Source: Phoebastria nigripes
Taxonomy: Eukaryota > Chordata > Aves > Procellariiformes > Diomedeidae
Length of the DNA: 64,000 bases
Reading direction: 5' to 3'
Assembly (NCBI GenBank): GCA_035582835.1
Contig: JAYKAV010003066.1
Location: 3,180,863 to 3,244,862, forward strand
Shown: positions 13,461 to 26,359 of the stretch, piece by piece
Numbering within the stretch: the first letter of the stretch is position 1
Layout: each line of letters starts with the position of its first letter
Position numbers and translations under genes: made by a program
Notes under the pieces: model-generated
The model's database searches: none
Told to the model about the DNA's origin: nothing
The model's input: only the letters and a program-made list of their open reading frames with translations

Positions 13461-16400
13461 TGATCATGGCTGTGCAAATAATTGATTTTTCAGATGGGCA
13501 GCCAAACAGGGGAAAAAACCCAAACAATATGCATTTGATACATTCAAATAAAGCTGATACTATTTTTTCTTTGTTTTTTATCTTGCAAAAGTGAAAGCTA
13601 CTCCTCGGCTCCCACTCCTCCCAAACTGCTTCATGCTCATGTTTCATTTTACCCACAGGGAAACATTTCATTTCTGGCCAGTTCATAAGACAAGCAAGAG
13701 CAATGAAATTACAGAGTTTCCAAGAATGGGAGGGAGCAATAGTAGCTCTGTTTTACTTAGATTAGATTAGAGCATTTTTCTTGGATGAGTTCAATCCCAC
13801 CTCTGTCTGAAGGCATTTGGATCCCTCTGTCCCAACAGACGACAAAGGTATTCAAAGAGGAGAAGGCTTTTGGGCCCCGGTGTAGCTGTTCTCTCCTTGT
13901 GTATAAATAATTAAATTCTCATTAGACTGGGAACCCAGTCACCACTGCTGAGATTCATTTCCTCTTTCCAGCTCAGTGACTATTTATTTATTTTATACAA
14001 AGGTGGAAGGTCCCCAACCAAAGGGACCAAGGGAGCCCTACCCAGAATACCCTATAACACCACAGTTCAGGCACACATACAAGGAAAGGGAGTTGTAAGC
14101 TCAGACTGAACTTCAGGGCAGAGAGGGGGTGAAAACTCCACTCTTGAGGCTTCCAAGACTCCACTAGATGAGGCCACGGCTGACTTGACCTAACCTGGGC
14201 CACAGCCCAGCTCTGAGCAACAGGCTGGGAAAGATGACCTCCAGAGGTCCCTAGGATCCCTAGACCCCTACAGGTCTCCTGTATCCCTAAACCTCATTGG
14301 AAATGCCAGGCTGACCAAGAGTTTTGAAAGATTTCTCTGCTGTTTTTTATCTCCAAATTTCATCTTAAACATTTTCTCTACAACTTTTCTGGGCTATTTT
14401 GCCACCTTTCTGGGTTAAGAATTCAGTGGATCTAAACCCTCCTTTTCCAAGACAAAGCAGCTCTCATAATTTTATCTGAATTAATATTTAGCATATAGTT
14501 ATCCTTTAAAGGTTTAACACTTTATATTCTTAGTATCCATAAGACTGATATAATAGATGTGATCCTCATTTGATATACACATGGAAACTCCATCAGTGTC
14601 AAATTTACACCATTTAAGAACCTGATGTATTGTAATAAAATTTTGTATTTTACATCAGTCATCCATACCACCCATATCATGTTGCTGAGAGTGTCAAGAA
14701 GATAATGCTGGTAAATAATTATTCTCTTAAAAACTTATTCTTGCATTAAAAAAAAAAAAGCTCTTTAGATAGAATTTATGATTTGATTTCAAAGGCAGGC
14801 ATGGAGCAATTTATTGTTAGAAGATGGAATTGTAATATTAAAGGTGAGTCAGTTGACCACAGCTCAGTGGCTATTATGCTTGCTTTTTTATTATCATGTA
14901 AATGACCCTTTTTACTCATTATGTATCAGTCAGATCAGTCAAAACAATCACTTTCCTGAACTGTTGTTAATTTTTAAAATGTTTTATTTTGTTTTGTTTT
15001 TTTTAAACTTCCAGTAGTTTTCAGTTAACAACACATCACTACCTCCCACCCACAGATTTCTGATTAACCTAGAATCTTGAGTCCTGGATAAAGGTATACT
15101 CTAAACCCCTTCCCACCCAATATTTAACATAGGCTATTAAAGTGACATTTTCAAAGATGACTGCACACATTCATTCCGTAAAACCTGCATATAAGGGCAG
15201 GATCACCTGACTCTCTAAGTAAACTAAGAGGTCCCATTGTCAATATAAGCACTTTAATTTGAAAACAAGGGCGTTTGCATAACCAAGTATTTTAGCTTCC
15301 CAGTTCCTCTTCTGTGTACATATTTTATGCCCATTTTAGAAATGTCTTGTTAGGGAAAATCAAGTAGAGTGAAGAAAAAGAGAAAACTGGTTTGTAAATT
15401 AATGTGAAAAAGCCTGTCTGAGGTTTGCATTTCCTCTGTTTTGGCTTCACTTCACCACAGGGAAGAATGAGGGATTCCACATGATTTTTTTTCTCCTTTT
15501 CGTCTTTCTTTTTTCAGTGAAAATAGAAGAACTTCAGAAATTAAAGAGGTTGGTTGTGCAGAATGAAGAACAATTCCTTTTTCAGTACCATTGTACACTG
15601 TACATTCAATGACTGCTACTTCTTGATTAAGAACACATTCAACCATGTAGCAGTCGTAAAATTTCATCTGGTTGAGTGAACTGTTGAAGTGGAACTAGCT
15701 GGATTTGGGCAAGAGTCTCATGAGCTTTTTTTTAAAGTGATTATAGCAAGCGTGCATTACCTCAGTCACCTAGTATCTTTTCCTGGAAGGAAAGGNCCAG
15801 TAGTCCAGCATTTTCTAGATAGGACTGGGAGCCACTTCTGCATTGAAATCTCACATAAATGAAGAAAACATTGTGGGAGAGACAGGCAAAAGGAAACAGC
15901 TTTGAGGAAAGGATCCTCTTTGTCAGCCAGTAAAAGACAAATGACGGCCTCTAGCAAAGTTTTTGAAGACATGTCAAAATAGCTGAAGCAAGTGTTACAA
16001 TTCTGTCACGGTATGTTTATAAAAAGGTTGGGATAATGATAAGGAAAAGGACGTGAATTTTCTGAAACACCCACCCCTGCAAGCAACTACAGCTGCAAGG
16101 CAGCAAGGCAAAACTCTGCAGCTCTTCTGATGGCAAAGTTGGGGCTGCAGAAGCATTTCCACATTGTCCAAAACCAGTCCTGACACAAATAGCAGAACAA
16201 AATACAATCCCATCACTCGAAGTATGATCTTCTCCTTTGTCCCTTTTTATCCTGAGGTTGGAGAAAAAGGTTCAAGCATGTTAGAAAACTCTGGCTCTAA
16301 ATACCGTGAGATTTGACTCTCTGTAAAACCCTCTAACTCCTCACTATGAGAACTAGAAAAAACAGTAGTAACAGAACTGAACCACATATTTGTTGATCTC

Positions 16401-18520
16401 TCAGTAAGTTTTGGATTTAGTTTGAGCAATAGCTAAAAGTTGATGCAGTATTTATCTGAACTGAATTGCTGCAAACTCTCAGACGCTTAATTTACCCTGG
16501 TTATGAGATATACCTGGTGCAGATCTGAGGGCAGAGACACACACACTCTGTGTATCTGTATGCTTTTTTGTGAGCAAGTATATGCGTGTCTGTTCAGCCC
16601 ATATATTTGTATGATAGAGACCAGCATGTTTTTCTATCCTAATGCAACTATGTGTTATTAAGCTGCATTACAAAAGCATACACTTTGAAGAAATATGTAG
16701 GTCTAAAAATTACCTCTACCAAGCCAGGAAAATGACTGAAAAAGTAGCTGGTGACATTTGAACACCATGATATTTTACATTTTATAAATTCTAATATCAC
16801 AATACCTGCAGCATCAAACCCACAACACTGCATCAAGAACTGTTTATCATTTTAAATATGTATCTGCAGGCTCCTGTACATTTTAAATGAATATTCCCAA
16901 CCACAGCTCACAAAAGCAAGTAATACATATCATCAGCAATCACACATCAAACCAAGTTAAATGTTTGACATTGCATTCACTACAAGATAAGTAAATCATT
17001 TTGATGTTAACAAATGCACACAAAACCTTCCCTTACTCAGAAAGGTAAATCAGGTCATATTATCTCTAAATATATGGCAATAATGTATAGTATGAATCCT
17101 GTTTTATTTTTTCCTTTAGAAGTTTAATGTTTTCTTATAGTAGAAGGGGGCAGAGCAGCTAACTCANCCCCTTCTGATAACCAGTTTCTTTGTCTAATTT
17201 CCATTTGTTTCTTTGGCAGCTAAAACACCTTGAAATTACCTTCTCCAGCGTGGAAGAATAATTTTTTTTTCCCCTAGCTCTGGCTGTCAGAGTGATTAGA
17301 ATTTTAATTAGTAAAGCAGAGAGGAGGGAGCAAAATCACAGAGAAAAGCGCATGAAAGATTCACAAGAGCAGGGAAGACAAAGAGGTGTCGGAGGCAGCC
17401 TCGCAGCTTGCTTGTTACAGCAGCAATTGCAGGGCTGTGCTCAAGTCTATAGCACTAACACAGCACCATCCTTTAGACCTCTGACAACACCAGGCTTCTG
17501 GGGCATTAGAAAACATTTTTATCAGTTGTCACTCAGAGCAAGACAAGGTTTTTAAAGCACTCCGACTAGGAGCTGCTCCACTGCCAGGCTCATTTTGGCC
17601 CTTTGATCTGCTCTGCAGGACTCTGAGCCCAGAACTCAAGCCGCGAAGACAAGATTGTCAACAATACAGACTGCTACCATCCAACTATCACGCCAATTAA
17701 TATTGTAATTATGTATCAGCATCTGGGCTTTTTATAAAACAAAGGAAGCCTCTAAATGCTGAAGGGTTGATGGGGGAGAGAAACAGCAGAAATCTTTCTG
17801 TGAACAATGCTGTATATTTTAATTTGGAACAAAAAATGCATTTTAACAGCAGAACCATTGTGACTGGTTGTTCAGCTGTCTGTGATCTGCATGGGCATTT
17901 TGCCTTGACATTGTGGCTTTGTTGCCACAGCTCAGTGCAGGAGGTAGCGTGGACCAGGAGGGGAAGCCTCTTAAAGGCTAATGAGCCCAGCACTGGGCTT
18001 GCACGTGGCTGCATCACACCCAGGTCCTGGTGAGCCACAGATGCTGCTTACTCGCCTTGGGAACCTTCCCACATTATGCCCACCCTCTCCTCACTCACCT
18101 CTGACGTTTCAGCCCATCTCTCACTGGTGCAGAGCAAAGGGGCCAGCTGCTGGAGAGGACCTCCACCTCCCGGGGCTCTGCTCCTCACTAGGTCTGTCAG
18201 CCCTATTCCCCACTATTATTGTTATCACTGTTGTCATTTGTATTATGTGAGTGCATTCAGTTGACAAGTAAGATCAGCAGCACACTGTGCATGGCAAAGT
18301 ACATGCATGTACTAAATGCAGGGCTGAATATGTCCTATTATCTATGCAACAGCAGGAGAGCTCAGGAACTAAGGTGCTGAGTGGCAGAATGGGAAATTGA
18401 ATCCCATTCCAGTGCCTGAACAACAAATTTATTCTTTCTAAACTAATATCCTCTCAGCCCAGTCCTTGTACTCAAAGATATTTTAATCAGCTGAGAGCAA
18501 AATAATTTTCTGTCTCTACA
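13461..18520. other. noncoding DNA, no supported gene
   Basis: No gene is supported. A possible old CR1 end lies near 14.2 kb. A block at 17.64-17.94 kb is rich in homeobox- and SOX-like words. An 8-bp inverted repeat AGAAGGGG/CCCCTTCT lies at 17142-17175. The open frames are short and unremarkable. Ns occur at 15796 and 17167. Confidence 0.65.
14150..14255 (+). mobile_element. possible ancient CR1 3' fragment
   Basis: The phrase GATGACCTCCAGAGGTCCCT near 14233-14252 resembles the conserved 3' untranslated end of CR1 LINEs in sense orientation. The upstream 80 bp are too diverged to align by eye, and the ATTCTATG tail is absent. Low-confidence call. Confidence 0.3.
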
Positions 18521-18545
18521 GGGTCTGATCCTGAATTCCTCACTC
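18521..18545. repeat. relic of old amniote dispersed repeat (tentative)
   Basis: GGGTCTGATCCTG followed by an ACTCCTCACTC-like word resembles one end of the same old repeat family seen near 12.05 kb. Only motif-level similarity is visible. Confidence 0.3.
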
Positions 18546-19662
18546 ACATGACTGGTTTCCTTCCAGTGAATCCAAGCTTTCAGCAGGTAACAACAGAGTA
18601 ATAATCAGAGCAGATTTAAAGCATTTTAAAAAAGGATTATTGATCTGTGCCACTGATCTCTCAAAACAATTGTGTGTGTGCTCCTATTTCACCAATTATT
18701 GCAAAGGTTAGCCATTCACAGAATATTCACTAGGAACTGCTAGGTATTTTTGAACGCTTTGTTTGACAGGTATTTTACTTCTGTTCCACAATCAGCCTTA
18801 GCTATTATTCTACCTAGAACAAAAGACAAGAATTACAACAGCCAGTTTCTTGCAGAGGATTGTTGTCCAATCTCTAGCAAATACTCTACTAGGGGAACAA
18901 ATTGGCTTGCTGACCTTTTGTCTGGTAACGTAGCACATGACATATTTGTAATTTATGGAAATCAATCCATAGAGAATTTTTGGTTTCAAGTAATTATATC
19001 TTAGTGCGAGACCCAAATAAAAGTGATGAAAAGGTAATTAGGAAAGTAATAGAACAATACAGATAAATCCCAAAAATGAGGTTTGAAGCACTGTTCTTAA
19101 CTATACAGCTGTAAATATTGGTAAGAAGCCAATAATTACAGCTAAGTCAATTGCCAGCTGTTTTAAAGCACAGCATTGAAACCAGCATCACAATTGCTAC
19201 CTTCCAGTCCTGGCTGCTAAAATAGCAGACAAGAAACAGAAAACTAAAATCCAGACCTTTAAAAATAGCTCACCATTTTTTCCTTTAATTGCTTGCCTGC
19301 TCTGAAATCATCTACATTTTATGGTATGTTTAGTGACAAGGAAGATTTTGTGCACTGATTTTACCGCTATGATGATCTCATTCTACAATATCACTGTGAA
19401 AACCATATATGTTTACAGAAACTCTAAGGGAGTTAATGTCTGAGACTTGCCTCCAGCCGAGAGAATCCAGTGGACAAAAGAAGAAGAAAGAGATAATGGC
19501 AGGCACAAGAAATCACCTTTCTTTCTCACCAATGGGCAAATCCGCAAATACACCAAGTGATCAGGTGTTCCTGTGGATGCAACATATGTAGGAGAATCGG
19601 AGATACATCTACTCTTTCCAGTCTTGAACTGAAGCTGCCATCTCTGAGGCGTCCCACTAGAC

Positions 19663-19686
19663 CTAAATCCCCCTTTGGGGATTTAG
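19663..19686. repeat. perfect 10-bp hairpin
   Basis: CTAAATCCCC, a CTTT loop and GGGGATTTAG form a perfect 10-bp inverted repeat. It is too short for a microRNA precursor. One such hairpin is not surprising in 64 kb, so no function is assigned. Confidence 0.8.
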
Positions 19687-20918
19687 CAGGAGCAGGAGTC
19701 TTACTAGCAAAAGCAAGTGCAGTTTATTACTGCAGAGGTGGACCCGGTCTGTACTTTTACAATGGTAATGGCATTTAGAGTTCCAAAAATAAACAGGAAT
19801 TTGATTTATGCACTTTCAGGTGATCCGTTACTACAGTAATTTGAACTGGTATTGCCTTAAAAGCTTATTCCATACTGTCTTGGAGAAAGTCTTAAATTGG
19901 AAAATTTGTCCAAAAAATTCCTGATTTAGCTCTTAAAATGCACTACTGAACTGCAATACAAGGCACTCCAGTGACCCCACAGCTGCTGGTAAGTGGTCAT
20001 AATCATGCCTCTATACAGTCTGCATGTTCAGTGACTTAATACTCACACCGACTTAAATTCCAACCCTCCTCTAGTTCCTCAGTCACCCAGTTATGTCACA
20101 GAAAAGATACCATCACAAGGCAAATGAACGTTAACAAGGTACAAACCAGTCCTAGTTAATGCTGGAAACAACAACAAATAGTATTGAAGCACTCTATCCA
20201 GAAATACCTTTTCACAACACTGTCATGAAATCACTCCAAGAAACAAAGAATACATGAATAAAAAAGATGAAAACTGTGGGTAATGTGCCAGGAAAATCAG
20301 ATTTAAGTAAATGGGGATGATATGTTTGCTGAATGTTGCACAAATGTGGTGTGAAAGCAGGATGAATCCAAGCCAGTTCTTCAGCCACAGAGAATGATTT
20401 CATATAGATTTTAAAAGTTGCCTTAGGACTTTTGTTCTAAAAATAATTTGAATATCCTGCAGAGGGAAATCCCTGGTATGTATGCCTTCTTCAGCATTAG
20501 CCGGTGCCTTCCCAAGCTTGATGTTTTTGCATTTCAGGCATAGGATGAAAGCGTTCAGAGAGGGTTAAAGTTCAGTAAATGGAAACAGAAGATGTAACCC
20601 CAAAAGTCAAGTATTGATCCTATCCAGGCTTATCTTCAAAGCCTTGATAAAGCTGGGGAGTACACAAGAATAAGAAGTTGAGCTAGGGCTTCTGCATGCA
20701 TTTACAGCAATAAACTGTATAAAGATAAATGGTGCTGTGTTGGTTCTGAGACTACACACGGATTGCCCAGAAAGATTCAAACACAGTGCACAAAAGAAGA
20801 AACACCTAAACAACACCAGAACTTCTGATTTTACTGACAGGCACAGTATTTCCTGTATTCCAAACACTTGGAACCAAGCGATTTCAGAAAAGTCCTTATA
20901 AGAGGTTTATTTTTGTTC

Positions 20919-20939
20919 TTTTTTTTTTTTTTTTTTTTT
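20919..20939. repeat. poly-T run
   Basis: About 21 consecutive T bases. Simple sequence. A poly-T could be the antisense tail of an old retrocopy, but no retrocopy body is recognisable beside it. Confidence 0.9.
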
Positions 20940-21915
20940 AATAAACATTTACTTCTGGACCTCACAGCTGTGAAAAATATTCAAAACCAGAAAAGTATGA
21001 TTATTCTGAAAGCCCAGACCTGAGAGGCAGGGAAAGAAAGACAGAAGGGGAAAGAAAGAAAGCAGTGGAAAAAAGCACAAACTAAGCCAAATAAAAATGA
21101 CATTTCCATGGCTGGATCTTTTTCTTTCTTACATGATTTGAAGCTGGCAAATCTGAACTCATGATTTCAAAAGTACAGAGTAACCTAACGACAGAAAAGT
21201 GGAAAAATTTAGAAGAAAAGTTTAATGACCTACAAAAAAATCTCCTGTCATGGTATTCTAGACTGAGGATTTCTCCTCATTTTGCAGTGAGACCTCCACG
21301 GAGGTGTCCTCCCTAACCCCTCTTTATAGTGGAGCTTTTCAAGCTCATGTATCCCCTCAACTTGTATCCCCAAGTTTTCTTTCCAATGCAGTGATTCATT
21401 TTGACATGTTAGGAAAAAACACTGATGTCAATTTAGGGGAGGTCTCCCAAAGGCTAATTGAAAACAAGATCATTTCAAAAGAAAATTACTCATCTCTCAG
21501 ACTTATGCCTCCCTGCACAGATATAACCAGCATAAAATGGCTCAAGTTAAGATCATGAGTTTTGCAATCCACTTTGTTGAAATACATCTTTACACAGCCT
21601 GTCAGAAGATAGGAGACAGATGTTCAATGTTTTCCACACTAATCTTCAAATAAACCACATGAGTTTTATGAGTGTTTCTCAGTGTGAAACAAAATGGCCT
21701 AGCCAAACAGCCTGAAAACTACAGAGCAATCGGATTTTGGCTTGGAAGCTAAAAGTAGACTCTCCTTTTCTCCTATCAGTTGAAAAAACTTGTCTGGAGA
21801 TGCTCTGTTGGAGAGACCTTTTGCTTCACTTTTTCCCCCTCTGCTCCTGTTTCACATGGGATTGCCTACAAAAACAGTGTCTGAGGGATCTATATTCAGT
21901 TTTCTAAAGCAAACA

Positions 21916-21946
21916 TAACCCAGGAACCAGCACTGTTCCTGGGTTA
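21916..21946. repeat. perfect 12-bp hairpin with 7-nt loop
   Basis: TAACCCAGGAAC, loop CAGCACT and GTTCCTGGGTTA form a perfect 12-bp inverted repeat. The stem does not extend outward, so it is shorter than a typical microRNA precursor. It could be a protein-binding palindrome or chance. Confidence 0.8.
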
Positions 21947-22254
21947 CACATTTGACTCCTGTAATACAAAATGTGAGAGAACATCTCCTAGTGGCATTCA
22001 AATCATGTTCTTGCAATTTTCAAGTGTCAAGTGTTTTTCATTTTGTTTCTTGGAAAAGAGATGTTCTCACATGCTGACTTTGTGTGTTGAACAGCTATGC
22101 AAATTCTGTAGCATGCCAGCATACAGTGTTTCCCATGTCAGACAAATATCTTTTCTAGAGGGCAATAGAGAAATTATAAGTTCTTACTTTGTGGTTAGAT
22201 ACTGAAGTCTTTACTCAGGAAAAATGGTCACTTAATTAGCACTCAGAGTTTAGA

Positions 22255-22990
22255 GAGACTGAGGCCAGAAGGGACCATTGGATCTTAAATTTCATCTACC
22301 TAGCTTTGTATTGAGCTCATTAACTTATATATGGTTAGAGTATAATTTGTGTTTGGCCAAACCATATTTTCTAATAAGTTTTTACTGGGCACACGGTAAC
22401 ACATGGACAATTCACCAATGGTCCCAGGAGTTTAGCAGCCTCACCTTTAAAAAAGAAAAATAAATGTTGCTTATTTTCAAATTTAACTGATCTGGCTTTG
22501 CCTTCCAGCCACTGGTTCTTCTTGTTCTCTTCTCTGCTAGATGAAAGAACCCTTCATTACTCATTTTTTCCCCTCAATGGGAGTACTTAAGCTGTATCAT
22601 CAAGTCACTTCTCAGTCTTTTTGATGAATTACACAGGCTGAGCTTGAGCCTATCACATGAATCTGTTTTCCTCCAAAATAATTTTTGTTGCTTTTTTCCA
22701 CACCTTCTCCAATTTTTAAAGAACCCTTCTGAAACATACTTACTAGAATTGGGCACAGTATTCCAGGAGCAGTTTCACCAGTGTTACTTGCAGATAAAAA
22801 GACATTTCATCTCTCACTTGCTTATGCTCCGAAGGATAGTACCAGCCCTTTTGGCCGTAGTATTGCATTGGGACTCCCATCAGAGATCCTTACAAAGAAA
22901 GGTAGTCCTGCTTTCTATAAAAATGTCCCACAGTCTTTGCTTCTGCATGTGTAACTTTTCAGTTGGCTCTTTTGCTAACATTTGATCCCA
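22255..22990 (-). mobile_element. ancient antisense CR1-like LINE relic
   Basis: On the plus strand the block begins with GAGGCCAGAAGGGACCATTG, which resembles the reverse complement of an old CR1 3' end. Further on it reads CAAGTCACTTCTCAGTCTTTTT, CACCTTCTCCAATTT, CACAGTATTCCAGGAGC and CCAGCCCTTTTGGCC in the order expected for an antisense CR1 ORF2 C-terminal region. On the minus strand a 60-codon piece (22574-22756) keeps a SKRLRSDLM-like segment, matching the CR1 EKRRLRGDL region. The copy is heavily decayed with many stops and indels, far older than the copies at 34.1 and 63.8 kb. The end near 22990 is approximate. Confidence 0.65.
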
Positions 22991-24106
22991 TAAAATAACC
23001 CACAACTTCCATGAGAGGCAATTTTCTTTCCCCATAGCTAGCAATACGCTTTCGAACCACATTGACTACATGGGAGAAGTGTAAAACAGAGCATGTAGTG
23101 GCCACTGCAGAGGACCGTTATGATCTGACAATATTTCTGAGAGTAGTAGAAGCAATTAATGCCAGATTATTTGTTAAAAACAGTACTTTGAAAGTGTGAC
23201 ACTCTGCAAAGATATGGAAAGTGAAGTAAAGGGAACAACGTAAATTCCTTCAACTCTCTTTTGAAGTCTCCACAGAAACAGACATCATATTTAGATGTAT
23301 CTGCCTTTTGTGTTTTTACAATATGCAAGATAATCAGCTCCTGACATCCTGGCTTATGTCTTGAAAAAGGCTGAGTGGAGTCAATCCAGCTGCANGCAAA
23401 TAGGCACTAAGTGCCATTTTGAGGGGCATTTCGATGTAACATCAACAAGGGTTCAACAGATTGGGTCCTGGGTCATATGGGAGATTTGTTCCTTTCTGGA
23501 GTGGCTGTAAGAATCACACAATGAACATGCATAACATTTATAATGCGCTATGGACTTTGCCTCCTCATAGATGATGCTGCATTTTCTTCAAAGCCAGCAG
23601 AATTTCCAATGTGCCTGTGTGAATTATGAAACACAGAATTACAGTTAATACTATGTACCTGTGGTGAAAGAGCGAGCTGAGGATCATAAGGACTGGCCAA
23701 CGGGTAAGAGCAAAGGGCTAAACAAATGAGGAGAACTATCTAGGGTAGAAGAAACATAAAATGGAAAAAGTCACATGCTCGGTCCCCAATGGGATAGTGG
23801 TGTGACACATTAGAGGATGTTCGAGTCTAGATGTCGTAGTTTTGACAGCTGCTTTTGTACACACTTAATAGCAGGACATTTCTAAGAAATATGAGGGATG
23901 TGAATCCTTCCTGAAACATTCAGATTATCCTATCAAATAATAAAAAGAATGATGAGTTTTCTTATATCTGAGATCGAGTCCACCAGGCTACACAGCCAGC
24001 AGACTAGCGGTAGGAAGGATAATGTCTTGTTCACTTCATGCTACTGTGGAATAAATGAGGATTGCAGATTCTTATTTTCTACTTGAGGCCTTTTTTTGTA
24101 ACACAG

Positions 24107-24238
24107 TGGGCTACATCCTTCTTTGGGAGAACAGAAGGGTTTGCAGAGCATTGTGAAGCAGCAGGCAGCAGCACTGCATCAACCCTGCAGCAAGCAGAAA
24201 CTACTCTGGTTCCCCTAGTAAGCGAAGGAGCAGAAAAT
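24107..24238 (+). other. weak candidate exon, 132 nt, phase 0/0
   Basis: An open segment of 44 codons sits between a good acceptor-like site (TTTTTTTGTAACACAG, ending at 24106) and a good donor (AAT|GTAAGT at 24239). It would encode a Ser/Thr/Ala/Glu-rich peptide beginning WATSFFGRTEG and ending LVSEGAEN, with no domain I recognise. Open segments between decent splice motifs arise by chance many times in 64 kb, so this is a lead only. It could equally be a noncoding-RNA exon or nothing. Confidence 0.2.
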
Positions 24239-25724
24239 GTAAGTATTTACACTATCCTTTATCTTTTATTTATCTTGAAGTTCTGGCAGCAGCTCAATTC
24301 CTTCTTAAATGGGGGCTGCAGTCAGTAACTGAATTTCAGTCTCATACCCTCGTCCTAGAAGTACCAACCTCCTGCTGATCCAGTATGAAGACAAGTGAAC
24401 CAAAAATGTAGTGTGTTTTTGGAGCATTTCAGAAATGCTAGTCTTAACTGTGAGAGAAAAGCCATCAACCTTTCATTTGAAAATGTGCTAGAATAGTCTG
24501 TGGTGCACAACATGTGAGCAATAACCAGGTCCCTTGATCTGTTTTGATGCATCATCTCCGAGCTTTCTGTAACAAAAAACATATGAAAAGAAAATGAAAG
24601 AGGGAGAAGAGTTGCATTCTTCAAATAATTCCTAACTGAGGGCATAGGATACTTCACAGCTATTTCACTAAAAATTAAATCCCATTTATGCAGAGATATC
24701 TGCAAGGACCAAATTTGCAAATACTCATCAAGATGGCAGTGAAACAAAAAAGGTATGACTTCTTATGAAGTAACCATGCAAGTCTTAGTCTCTGGCACAG
24801 TTTGGGCAATGATAAATGTATAGTCATAGCAACAGCAAGTGACTCATTGTTTTTTGACAACTATTAAAAAAAGGGGGGGCAAATGCTGCCAAGGAAGGTT
24901 AAGAACTCAATGTTTTTAAGTGGATGAAATATAAGTCACTTGCCATCCTATATTTATGTTTTTTATTTGATTATGCCAACATACTGAGAGGTGGCCAAAG
25001 TAAATTTGGTAAGCCGTTTGGTAGACCAACACACAGCACATTCTCTGTAGAAAAGCAATGGAAGATTCAGATTTTATTCACTGAACCCAGTTGTCAATGC
25101 TATCTATTTCTGATTGATTAAGAAATAGGACAAAATGCAGAAACACTGTAGCACTTGCAGACTACTGTATGTTCAACAGGATACATGAAGAGGGAAAAGT
25201 GAACTAAATAAAGTGATATTTTTAGATTGCCAGAACACCACAAGACATGTATGAGGATACTTTGCTTTTTCTCATACACTGAGAGACAAAAAATGATAAG
25301 AAACTTTTCCATTAATGTAGCAGATTGGAGACATTTTTCCCCCTGAATTTCCACACCTGGCTAACTTGTGCTTATCCTGAGAAAAGCAAGGTGCATGCAG
25401 CTGCTTCCACAATTACAGTCGTCAGCAAATGAAAAGGGTGAGTTGGGCAGTCAGTACAACTTGGCTGAGTAGGTGGGCCATAAGCAATTCCAATTTATCA
25501 AGGCTGGCTTCCTCTTCTCCCCCTTCTTCTCTTCAAAGCACTCCTCCATCTGTCTTACCAGTGAAATCAGCCTTCCCCCACATCTCCTNGTTCTCCTTCT
25601 TCCCACCTTTTCCAGATCCACAGCTGCAATCCCCTCTTCACATTTTCCCCTGTTACCAGCCACTCATTTCTGTGACCCCAGCTCATCTAATATGCGCTAC
25701 CTCATTTTTATCTTGGTTCTTTAG

Positions 25725-25775
25725 GGCTGAAAAAGAAGTTTACCTCTCAACCCTGCAGCTAAATCGTGGGGACAG
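25725..25775 (+). other. weak candidate micro-exon, 51 nt, phase 2/2
   Basis: A 51-nt open segment lies between a strong acceptor-like site (TTATCTTGGTTCTTTAG) and a CAG|GTAAGC donor. The reading frame that continues from upstream gives AEKEVYLSTLQLNRGD. The length is a multiple of three and the phase is symmetric, as for a cassette exon. No homology is recognised and the phase does not match the end of the 24107-24238 candidate, so it would be alternative or spurious. Confidence 0.18.
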
Positions 25776-26009
25776 GTAAGCCTTGGGCACTCACTTTGGT
25801 TGACCAGACACCTCAGCAGCAGTGACAAGTTGCATTTTGGCTACTGGTGGGCTAGAAGCCCACCCTGAAGGCCTTCCCCCAGGGATGTGTAGCCCAGGGC
25901 TGAAGCTGGCACAGGGGCTGAGCTACCATTGCATAGGTACACAAGGATCTGCCAAGCTGAAGGAATGACTTGTGCAAAACGTGATTGTACGTTCACTTTC
26001 TTTTTGCAG

Positions 26010-26065
26010 AAAAACCTTACTGTAGGGCTTCGAGGTGCCTTTTATAGCAAGTCGAGGAAAAGAAG
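26010..26065 (+). other. weak candidate exon, 56 nt
   Basis: Preceded by a very good acceptor-like tract (CACTTTCTTTTTGCAG) and followed by a weaker donor (AAG|GTAGAT). In phase 0, which would fit the 24107-24238 candidate, it is open and basic (KNLTVGLRGAFYSKSRKR). No family is recognised. A further acceptor-like CTTTACCCCCCCTCAG ends near 26232. Confidence 0.17.
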
Positions 26066-26359
26066 GTAGATTTTATATCCATCTGAGCATTGGTAAAGTG
26101 GTCAATTTTATAGACTATGAGGATAGATAATGCAGTTTCCAAATGAACAGCAAGTAGCAGGAAGAGCTATAAAACGGTCACTGATGCTAGTTATTATTCA
26201 AACTATAATCCTAGTCTTTACCCCCCCTCAGAGCAGTATTCACAGCACATCATATTTTAAAGCCTAAACTGCACTTATCTCACACCTCTGAATCTGGCAC
26301 AGAATAACCAACTCAGTAAGGAATGAAAAAAAAAAGCCAACAGAAAGCTGCCTAACTGA

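Larger units (their letters stand above)
18546..22254. other. noncoding DNA with two small perfect hairpins
   Basis: No gene is supported. A poly-T run lies at about 20919-20939. Two perfect short hairpins, at 19663-19686 and 21916-21946, are listed separately. Open frames are short with no recognised domain. Confidence 0.65.

Noticed and set aside
17142..17175. 8-bp inverted repeat AGAAGGGG/CCCCTTCT
   Set aside because: Short, with an 18-bp gap; expected by chance in this length of DNA.
24355..24747. 130-codon minus-strand open frame
   Set aside because: No motif or family resemblance, and no plausible splice or promoter context.
25429..25779. 116-codon Ser/Pro-rich plus-strand frame
   Set aside because: Low-complexity CT-rich DNA explains the composition. 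Only its last 51 nt have splice-like borders.
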